From Burkholderia sp. (lineage in GTDB: Bacteria; Pseudomonadota; Gammaproteobacteria; Burkholderiales; Burkholderiaceae), in assembly GCA_028292565.1 (NCBI GenBank), contig JAQGMD010000352.1:1-19401 (forward strand): DNA of 19,401 nt, read 5' to 3'. Positions 13,442 to 19,401 of this stretch are shown here, piece by piece (the stretch's first letter is position 1; each line of letters begins with the position of its first letter). The translations under genes were made by a program, and so were the position numbers. A model generated the notes under the pieces. The model searched no databases, was not told where the DNA came from, and saw only the letters and a program-made list of their open reading frames with translations.

Positions 13442-16400
13442 CTAAGCCGCGTGCTTGGAAGAAGCGTCCGGCGCCACCGAAGCCTCGAACTCCTTTAACA
13501 AACCAGCCTCTCTTTCCTTCGCCGCTTTCAAGTGGCGTTCCTTGATGTGGCCGTAACCGCGGATGTCCTCGGGGATGCTTGCGATCGCGACCGCCTTCGA
13601 TAAATTGTCCGCGGTGAGTCTCGGCAGCAGCCTTGAAACCGTATCGCGGTACTCCACGATCAGTGCACGCTCCGTCTTACGCTCGGCCGTATGGCCGAAA
13701 ACATCGAGCACGGTGCCGCGCAAAAATTTCAGCTTCGCCAGTACATTGAACGCCTGCATCATCCACGGGCCGAATTCCTTCTTGATCAAATGTCCTTCGG
13801 CATCGCGTCTCGCCAGCAGCGGCGGCGCGAGGTGGAATTTTATCTTGTAGTCGCCTTCGAACATGCCGGCCGCCCGCGCCTTGAATGCGCTATCAGCGTG
13901 CAATCGTGCGACCTCGTACTCGTCTTTGTATGCCATCAGCTTGAAATAGTAGCGCGCGATCGCTTCCGTCAGGCGCAAGGATCTGGTGGGATCAACCAGC
14001 CTGCCCTCCACTGCACGCACCTGTTCAACCAAAGCACGGTACTGACTCGCGTATGCGGAATTCTGGTAATCAGTGAGGAATGCAACGCGCCGAGCAATCA
14101 CGTCATCAAGTGACGGCGTACGCTTGAACTCTATCACCTGCGCTGCCGTGTCCTGCTGCTTCGCCAGCCCTTCCACCGCTGTCCAGTCATGTGCGGCATG
14201 GCGGCCCCAGACGAAAGCCTGCTTGTTGAATTCGACCGACACCGCGTTCAATTCAATGGCCTTGATCAGCGCTGCTTCCGACAGCGGCACCCACCCTTTT
14301 TGCCAGGCGTAGCCGAGCATGAACATGTTGGTGGCGATCGAATCTCCCATCAGTGCAGTGGCAACCTTTCCGGCATCGACGAAGTCCACCCGGTCGCTGC
14401 CGCAGGCTTCGCTGATATCCTTTAGTGCCGCCGCACCCGGGTACTGCCAGTCCGGATTACGCACGAAGGCCGCGGTCGGCGCACCGGTCGAATTGACAGC
14501 GGCATACGTGCGCCCTTCGCCCATCCGCGACAGCGCATCGCGGCTGGCTGTCACTATTACGTCGCAACCGATCACCAGGTCGGCTGCGCCGGTACCGACG
14601 CGCGTCGAATGTATATCCTCCGGATGATCGGCCAGACGCACGTGCGACATCACCGGCCCACCTTTTTGGGCAAGCCCGCTCATATCGAGCACCGAGCATC
14701 CCTTGCCTTCGACGTGCGCCGCCATGGCGAGTATCTGTCCGACCGTGACGACGCCGGTGCCGCCTATGCCGGTAACGAGGATGCCGAACGGATTCGCCGT
14801 AGTTGGAAGCGTCGGCTGCGGCAGGTCACTGCTATCGGCCATAGTGGGTTTTGACGCGGCGGCAGCGGCCTTCTTCGGCTTCTTCAGCTGGCCACCTTCC
14901 ACTGTGATGAAGCTGGGGCAGAAACCTTTCACGCAGGAGTAATCCTTGTTGCAGGATGACTGGTTGATTTGTCGCTTGCGGCCGAACTCGGTCTCCAACG
15001 GCTCGACCGAAAGGCAGTTCGACTTCACGCTGCAATCGCCGCAGCCTTCACATACCGCTTCGTTGATCACGACCCGTTTGGCGGGATCGGGATACTCGTT
15101 GCGTTTGCGGCGGCGGCGCTTCTCGGATGCGCAGGTCTGGTCGTAGATGATCGCGGACACGCCTTTGACTTCACGCAGTTCGCGCTGCACGGCGTCGAGT
15201 TGGTCGCGATCACGGATCGTCACTCCCGGCGCCCAGTTCACTCCCGCCGGATATTTATCCGGCTCGTCGGTCACGACTATGATCGGCGTCACACCTTCCG
15301 CCGCAATCTGGCGCGAGATCATCGCGGGATCGAGCGGCCCGTCGACATGCTGGCCACCGGTCATCGCAACGGCGTCGTTGTACAGGATCTTGTAGGTCAT
15401 ATTGACGTTGGCCGCGACGGCGGCGCGTATCGCCAGTATGCCGGAGTGGAAATAGGTGCCGTCACCGAGATTGCTGAATACATGCTGCTCGGTGGTGAAT
15501 GGCGCCTGCCCCACCCACGTGACGCCCTCAGCGCCCATATGCGTGAAGGTGGCGGTACTGCGGTCCATCCATAGCGCCATGTAATGGCAGCCGATGCCGG
15601 CCAGCGCGCGGCTGCCTTCGGGTACGCGGGTCGATGTATTGTGCGGGCAGCCGGAGCAGAAATAGGGAATGCGATCCTTGGTGGGGTCCGGTCCAGCGCC
15701 GCCGGCCTTGAGCACCGCTTCCTTTGCTTCCAGATACGCGATGCGTTCCTTCACGCGCTGCTCGATTGGATGGCCGGCGAAATACTTCGAAATCCGGGCC
15801 GCGATCGCGCGGGCGATTTGGGCGGGGTTCAGTTCATAGGTCGCCGGGAGTAGCCAGTGGCCGTGTCCCTCGCTGTGTGGATTGCTCCACTCGCCGGTGT
15901 CGTCGAACTTGCCGACCACGCGCGGACGCACGTCATCGCGCCAGTTGTACAGCTCTTCTTTAAGCTGGTATTCCAGGATCTGGCGCTTTTCTTCGACCAC
16001 CACAATTTCCTCGAGGCCTTGCGCAAACTCGCGCACCCCTTCCGCTTCAAGCGGCCAGTTCATGCCGACCTTGTACAGGCGGATACCGATGTCGCGCGCG
16101 ACCTGTTCGTCGATGCCCAGGTCGGCCAGCGCCTGGCGCGTATCCAGATACGACTTGCCGGCAGTGATGATGCCGATGCGGGCGCGCGGGCTGTCCCAGA
16201 TGATCCGGTTCAGCTTGTTAGCCCGTACATAGGCCAGCGCGGCATACCACTTGAAATGGTTCATCCGCGCTTCCTGTTCGAGCACCGCATCCGGCCAACG
16301 GATATTCAGCCCGCTGGGTGGCAGTTCGAAATCGGTCGGCAGTACGATTTGCACGCGGTCCGGATCAATGTCCACCGATGCGCCAGACTCGACTATGTCG

Positions 16401-17038
16401 GTCACGCACTTCATCGCGACCCACAAGCCGGTGTAACGGCTCATCGCCCAACCATGCAAGCCGTAGTCGAGATACTCCTGGACCGACGACGGATACAGCA
16501 CCGGGATGCCGCAGGCCTTGAGTATGTGTTCGCTCTGATGCGCGGTAGTCGAAGATTTAGCTGCGTGGTCGTCGCCGGCCAGCACCAACACACCGCCATG
16601 CTGCGAGGCGCCGGCCATGTTGGCATGCTTGAACACATCGCCGCAGCGATCTACACCAGGTCCCTTGCCGTACCACATGGAAAATACGCCGTCGTACTTC
16701 GCGCCCGGGAACAGGTTGACCTGCTGCGTACCCCACACGCTGGTGGCGGCCAGGTCTTCGTTCATGCCCGGATGGAATTTCACCTGATGCGCTTCGAGAT
16801 GCTTCTTCGCCTTTGCCGCCGTCATATCGACATTGCCCAGGGGCGAACCGCGGTAGCCGGTGATATAGCCGGCGGTATTCAGGCCGGCTTTAAGGTCGCG
16901 CTGTCGCTGCAGCATCGCTAGGCGGATGAATGCCTGCGTGCCCGTAATGAAAGCGCGTCCGCGCTCCAGCGTGAATTTGTCGTCGAGGGAAATATCATCC
17001 GGCAGCAGGCGCTGTCCGGAAGTGAGGGGTGCATTCAT
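13442..17038 (-). CDS. Fused indolepyruvate (arylpyruvate):ferredoxin oxidoreductase
   Basis: A 1198-residue fusion of the alpha, TPP-binding and gamma parts of the 2-oxoacid:ferredoxin oxidoreductase family. It decarboxylates arylpyruvates from aromatic amino acids to aryl-acetyl-CoA, reducing ferredoxin, in the cytoplasm. Domain order is a POR_N-like region (about 25-400) with GYRGSPLGNVD, a TPP domain (about 455-620) with CSGCPHNTST and GDGTYFHSG...NDAVAMTGGQ, and a cysteine-rich Fe-S region (C663, C666, C669, C675, C696, C702, C707). A Lys/Ala/Pro linker follows, then the gamma domain with GIGGTGVVT near 757 and a C-terminal extension typical of the fused type. ATG 17038 is chosen because GGAG lies 5 bases upstream; TTG 17053 is less likely. 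It lies downstream of hppD on the same strand. Confidence 0.93.
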   Translation of the reverse strand: MNAPLTSGQRLLPDDISLDDKFTLERGRAFITGTQAFIRLAMLQRQRDLKAGLNTAGYITGYRGSPLGNVDMTAAKAKKHLEAHQVKFHPGMNEDLAATSVWGTQQVNLFPGAKYDGVFSMWYGKGPGVDRCGDVFKHANMAGASQHGGVLVLAGDDHAAKSSTTAHQSEHILKACGIPVLYPSSVQEYLDYGLHGWAMSRYTGLWVAMKCVTDIVESGASVDIDPDRVQIVLPTDFELPPSGLNIRWPDAVLEQEARMNHFKWYAALAYVRANKLNRIIWDSPRARIGIITAGKSYLDTRQALADLGIDEQVARDIGIRLYKVGMNWPLEAEGVREFAQGLEEIVVVEEKRQILEYQLKEELYNWRDDVRPRVVGKFDDTGEWSNPHSEGHGHWLLPATYELNPAQIARAIAARISKYFAGHPIEQRVKERIAYLEAKEAVLKAGGAGPDPTKDRIPYFCSGCPHNTSTRVPEGSRALAGIGCHYMALWMDRSTATFTHMGAEGVTWVGQAPFTTEQHVFSNLGDGTYFHSGILAIRAAVAANVNMTYKILYNDAVAMTGGQHVDGPLDPAMISRQIAAEGVTPIIVVTDEPDKYPAGVNWAPGVTIRDRDQLDAVQRELREVKGVSAIIYDQTCASEKRRRRKRNEYPDPAKRVVINEAVCEGCGDCSVKSNCLSVEPLETEFGRKRQINQSSCNKDYSCVKGFCPSFITVEGGQLKKPKKAAAAASKPTMADSSDLPQPTLPTTANPFGILVTGIGGTGVVTVGQILAMAAHVEGKGCSVLDMSGLAQKGGPVMSHVRLADHPEDIHSTRVGTGAADLVIGCDVIVTASRDALSRMGEGRTYAAVNSTGAPTAAFVRNPDWQYPGAAALKDISEACGSDRVDFVDAGKVATALMGDSIATNMFMLGYAWQKGWVPLSEAALIKAIELNAVSVEFNKQAFVWGRHAAHDWTAVEGLAKQQDTAAQVIEFKRTPSLDDVIARRVAFLTDYQNSAYASQYRALVEQVRAVEGRLVDPTRSLRLTEAIARYYFKLMAYKDEYEVARLHADSAFKARAAGMFEGDYKIKFHLAPPLLARRDAEGHLIKKEFGPWMMQAFNVLAKLKFLRGTVLDVFGHTAERKTERALIVEYRDTVSRLLPRLTADNLSKAVAIASIPEDIRGYGHIKERHLKAAKEREAGLLKEFEASVAPDASSKHAA

Positions 17039-17270
17039 GGTGTCTCCAGCCAAAAATCGTGTCTTTGGATGCGATGGTTACGCCGTCAAACGGATGCGCC
17101 TTGTGAGCGCATCGTTCATTCTTTTGACGTATGTACATTAGCACACGCATGCACACGGCTCAATGCACGCCGCAGCAAGGCTGCAATTACCATGGCGATT
17201 CTAGGATTCTAGTATTGCCAGACTCCGGTTGCCCGTCTTGCGGTATGTCACCAGGATCCTGGTTTGATGG
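17039..17270. other. Intergenic region between hppD and the oxidoreductase gene
   Basis: A 232-bp gap on the downstream side of hppD and upstream side of the oxidoreductase, so the latter may have its own promoter. It holds a 14-base perfect palindrome ACCAGGATCCTGGT (17250-17263), an exact tandem 8-base repeat of GATTCTAG (17197-17212) and a small hairpin GCAGC-AAG-GCTGC (17172-17184). I see no gene and no clear -35/-10 pair. Confidence 0.5.
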
Positions 17271-18383
17271 TCACGCCGAGACATTGTCATCCTTCAGCAC
17301 ACCGCGCCGGATCTGATCCAGTTCGATCGACTCGAACAACGCACGGAAATTGCCTTCGCCAAAGCCCTGGTCGCCCTTGCGCTGGATGATTTCGAAGAAG
17401 ATCGGACCGATCACGGTCTGGGTGAATATCTGTAGCAGCAACTCGGGTTTCGACGAATTGCTGTTGCCGTCGATGAGGATGCGCAGGCGCTTGAGTTCGT
17501 CGAGGCTCTCGCCATGATCCGGCAGGCGCTTGTCCACGAGGTCGTAGTAGGTATCGATCGTGTCCTGGAAAGCGACCTGCTGCGCCTTCATCCCCGCCAC
17601 CGTTTCATAGATGTCGCCGGTGCCCAGCGCGATATGCTGGATTCCTTCGCCATGGTATTCGTCGAGGTATTCAGCGATCTGCGATTTGTCGTCCGATGAC
17701 TCGTTGATCGGAATACGGATTTTGCCGCAAGGAGAAGTCATGGCTTTGGACTTCAGGCCGGTCAGCTTGCCTTCAATGTCGAAGTAACGGACCTCGCGGA
17801 AGTTGAACAGGTTTTCATAGAACTCCGCCCACTCCTTCATCCGGCCGCGATGCACGTTGTGCGTCAGGTGGTCGATGTAGGTGAGGCCGTTGCCCCGGGG
17901 ATTAGCTTCCGTCCCTGGTATCGCGACGAAGTCCACGTCATAGATGCTGATGTCTCCAATCCCGCCGGCTGTGCCGTTTTTGCCGTGCCAACGGTCGACA
18001 AAGTAGATCAGCGAATCGCCGATCCCCTTGATCGCCGGAATATTCAGTTCCATCGGGCCGGTCTTGTTGTCAAAGCCCCAGGCGCCCATTTCCAGCGCGC
18101 GCGTGTATGCGTAGGCGGCGTCGTCGACGCGGAATGCGATCGCGCAAATCGACGGGCCATGCTTGCGTGCGAATCGCTGCGCAAACGAATCTTTTTCCGC
18201 GTTGATGATGAAATTGATTTCGCCCTGGCGGTAAAGCGTGACGTCCTTCTGGCGGTGCCGGGCGATTGCGGTGAAGCCCATTTGTTCGAATATCGCGCCC
18301 AATGCTTTTGGATCGGGCGCCGCATATTCGATGAACTCGAATCCGTTGGTGCCCATCGGGTTGTCCCAAGGTTGAAAATCCAT
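17271..18383 (-). CDS. hppD: 4-hydroxyphenylpyruvate dioxygenase
   Basis: A 370-residue Fe(II) enzyme that converts 4-hydroxyphenylpyruvate to homogentisate in tyrosine breakdown. The iron ligands expected from the family are visible as H172 (YIDHLTHNV), H250 (GIQHIAL) and E331 (GPIFFEIIQRKG). The C-terminal GFGEGNFRALFESIE is diagnostic. The length is close to bacterial HPPDs, with an N-terminal vicinal-oxygen-chelate repeat lacking metal ligands and a catalytic C-terminal repeat. AGGAG lies 5 bases before the ATG. It is divergent from an Lrp/AsnC gene and upstream of the arylpyruvate oxidoreductase. Genes for homogentisate dioxygenase and later steps are not in the window. Confidence 0.97.
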   Translation of the reverse strand: MDFQPWDNPMGTNGFEFIEYAAPDPKALGAIFEQMGFTAIARHRQKDVTLYRQGEINFIINAEKDSFAQRFARKHGPSICAIAFRVDDAAYAYTRALEMGAWGFDNKTGPMELNIPAIKGIGDSLIYFVDRWHGKNGTAGGIGDISIYDVDFVAIPGTEANPRGNGLTYIDHLTHNVHRGRMKEWAEFYENLFNFREVRYFDIEGKLTGLKSKAMTSPCGKIRIPINESSDDKSQIAEYLDEYHGEGIQHIALGTGDIYETVAGMKAQQVAFQDTIDTYYDLVDKRLPDHGESLDELKRLRILIDGNSNSSKPELLLQIFTQTVIGPIFFEIIQRKGDQGFGEGNFRALFESIELDQIRRGVLKDDNVSA

Positions 18384-18403
18384 CGCTGCTCCTAGTCAGA
18401 TGT

Positions 18404-18426
18404 TCCAGTTGTCTGGATAGAGTATA
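18404..18426 (-). promoter_or_regulatory. Possible hppD -10 box with adjacent inverted repeat
   Basis: On the minus strand TATACT (18426-18421) is a good -10 box 38 bp before the hppD start, but the -35 position is A-rich and poor, as in promoters that need an activator. Just downstream, TCCAG-TTGT-CTGGA (18404-18417) is a 5-bp inverted repeat over the expected transcription start. The divergent Lrp/AsnC protein is the obvious candidate to bind here. Confidence 0.4.
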
Positions 18427-18479
18427 GACAGGAGGGTGCGCCATTTTTTGCCTTTAATTCCTCCATTTTCCGCATCTGA

Positions 18480-18492
18480 GCAATAATATTGC
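18480..18492. promoter_or_regulatory. AT-rich palindrome ahead of the Lrp/AsnC gene
   Basis: GCAATAATATTGC is a perfect 13-base palindrome 27 bp before the regulator start. Its AT-rich core flanked by GC resembles the general form of Lrp/AsnC-family boxes, so autoregulation is possible. A GATAAT box lies at 18496-18501, just after it, which would place the palindrome between -35 and -10. Confidence 0.4.
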
Positions 18493-18518
18493 GTCGATAA
18501 TCATATTAGAGGTGTTTT

Positions 18519-19007
18519 GTGGCGAAAGTAGAACTGGACAAAACCGACCGGAAAATTCTCGCGATCCTCCAGAAAGATGGAAGACTGACCAACCAGGAAG
18601 TGGCGGAGCGCGTCAACCTGTCTCCTTCGCCTTGCCTGCGCCGCATCAAGAACCTGGAGGAAGCCGGTGTCATCCGCCAATACGTTGCCCTGCTCGACCC
18701 GGATAAAATCGGACTGGGGTTACTCGCTTACGTGAATGTGCGGCTGGAGAAACATAGCGATGGCGGAGCCGGGTCGCGCCCGCCGCGGGTTGATTTCGCT
18801 GCTTCGGTAGCTAACTGGCCGGAGGTGGTTGCCTGCTACGCGATGACGGGTGAGATGGATTATTTGCTACGGGTGCGCGTGGAGGACATGGGGCACTTTT
18901 CGCAGTTCATGATGGAGACGCTGTTGAAACATGCGGCAGTGGTGGACGTGAAGTCAAGTTTTGCGCTGCAGCGAATCAAGGATACGACCGCGCTGCCGCT
19001 GGTTTGA
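18519..19007 (+). CDS. Lrp/AsnC-family transcriptional regulator
   Basis: A 162-residue regulator with an N-terminal winged helix-turn-helix (LDKTDRKILAILQKDGRLTN through LRRIKNLEEAGVI, residues about 6-52) and a C-terminal RAM effector-binding domain (CYAMTGEMDYLLRV, SSFALQRIKDTTALPL). The stretch KHSDGGAGSRPPRVDF (about 78-93) in the RAM domain looks slightly longer and more Gly/Arg-rich than usual. GTG at 18519 is the start, with AGAGG 6 bases upstream. It is divergent from hppD, so it probably senses an aromatic amino acid or its 2-oxo acid and controls hppD and perhaps the downstream oxidoreductase. The ligand is not readable from sequence. Confidence 0.92.
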   Translation: MAKVELDKTDRKILAILQKDGRLTNQEVAERVNLSPSPCLRRIKNLEEAGVIRQYVALLDPDKIGLGLLAYVNVRLEKHSDGGAGSRPPRVDFAASVANWPEVVACYAMTGEMDYLLRVRVEDMGHFSQFMMETLLKHAAVVDVKSSFALQRIKDTTALPLV

Positions 19008-19010
19008 GGG

Positions 19011-19030
19011 GATGACGGCCTGTCATCTTT
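19011..19030. terminator. Short hairpin between the Lrp gene and the GNAT gene
   Basis: GATGAC and GTCATC form a perfect 6-bp stem with a 5-base loop, followed by TTT on the plus strand. It overlaps the stop of the convergent GNAT gene, whose stop is only 15 bp from the Lrp stop. It may be a modest terminator. Confidence 0.5.
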
Positions 19031-19401
19031 CCCTGAGGCGCGGCAACTTGCCCAGCCACTTGAATGCCGCCCTGGCATTCGCCTTGACTGTGTAATCAAA
19101 CTGCGCGACCTGCTCGTCGACCGCCTCCCGCAAAACGGTGCGCGGATTCGCCGGGGGCAGTGTCAGGTAGGCGTCGGCCTCGCCGTAATCGCGATGGATT
19201 TCCATTCCGGCTTTCTTTGCGATATGGATCATCGTCTGGTTCGATGCCAGGCAATGGATGTACAAGGTGTCCACATCCTCATTGCGGCAATGAATTGCCG
19301 CCCGTTCGAACAGCTTGCTTCCGATGCCGCGACCGCGCGCCGACGCCGATACTGACGCGCCGAACTCGGCCACTCTCGCCTTCAACGTGGCATTGGCCAC
19401 C
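19023..19401 (-). CDS. GNAT-family acetyltransferase (3' part, cut by right edge)
   Basis: The open frame enters from the right edge and gives the last 125 or so residues of a GNAT protein. The acetyl-CoA binding loop ARGRGIGSKLFERAA (motif A) is visible, followed by TLYIHCLASNQTMIHIAKKAG, the usual motif B region. The apparent start at 19400 is only the edge; the first beta strands of the fold are missing, so the gene must extend beyond the window. The C-terminal 45 residues (VDEQVAQFDYTVKANARAAF) are an extra tail after the fold. The acceptor substrate is unknown. Confidence 0.85.
   Translation of the reverse strand, partial: VANATLKARVAEFGASVSASARGRGIGSKLFERAAIHCRNEDVDTLYIHCLASNQTMIHIAKKAGMEIHRDYGEADAYLTLPPANPRTVLREAVDEQVAQFDYTVKANARAAFKWLGKLPRLRER

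Noticed and set aside
15857..16921. 354-residue plus-strand open frame inside the oxidoreductase gene
   Set aside because: It is antisense to the highly conserved 2-oxoacid oxidoreductase and reflects GC-rich codon structure only.
1..19401. CRISPR array, tRNA or rRNA genes
   Set aside because: No regularly spaced direct repeats or cloverleaf-forming sequences were noticed on either strand.

Overview
The window reads as an ordinary chromosomal stretch of a GC-rich betaproteobacterium, most likely Burkholderiales and possibly Oxalobacteraceae. This is an inference from gene content: a PhaM-type polyhydroxybutyrate granule protein, a DUF2244 gene directly upstream of coxB, a bioC/comF/trmL neighbourhood, a fused 1198-residue indolepyruvate oxidoreductase and a separate RfaE2. 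I see no tRNA, rRNA, CRISPR array, phage or intact transposon. Coding density is high, and most convergent gene pairs are separated by a hairpin.

Layout. Positions 1-1178 (minus) hold the 5' part of coxB, cut by the left edge, preceded by a DUF2244 membrane protein and a sigma70-like promoter at 1235-1264. A bioC-like methyltransferase (minus) then diverges from comF-trmL (plus). Positions 3734-5272 hold a copper-handling cluster: a PCuAC periplasmic chaperone (plus) converges, over a strong bidirectional terminator, on a minus-strand set of rfaE2, a DUF411-CusF fusion and a small HMA/CopZ-like chaperone. Upstream lies a ferritin-like di-iron protein with its own terminator. An MFS transporter then converges on phaM. 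Two tandem DUF3108 paralogues (one TonB-like and anchored, one exported) follow, then queC behind a hairpin-rich leader. A DUF72 protein follows on the minus strand.

Positions 12599-13054 form a clearly AT-rich gap (about one third G+C in the lines counted). It contains one plausible 63-residue membrane ORF and leads into an unrecognised 113-residue helical protein.

The last third is an aromatic amino acid catabolism locus. A fused indolepyruvate/arylpyruvate:ferredoxin oxidoreductase and 4-hydroxyphenylpyruvate dioxygenase lie on the minus strand. A divergent Lrp/AsnC regulator sits across a 135-bp spacer holding two palindromes. The two enzymes use related 2-oxo acids, so the regulator may control how arylpyruvates are split between homogentisate and aryl-acetyl-CoA. 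A GNAT acetyltransferase runs off the right edge.

I found no convincing new defence or mobile system. The observations most worth a second look are the DUF411-CusF fusion with a Met at the expected Trp position and its link to rfaE2, the structured queC leader that resembles an IS200/IS605-type remnant, and the AT-rich island with its small membrane ORF.
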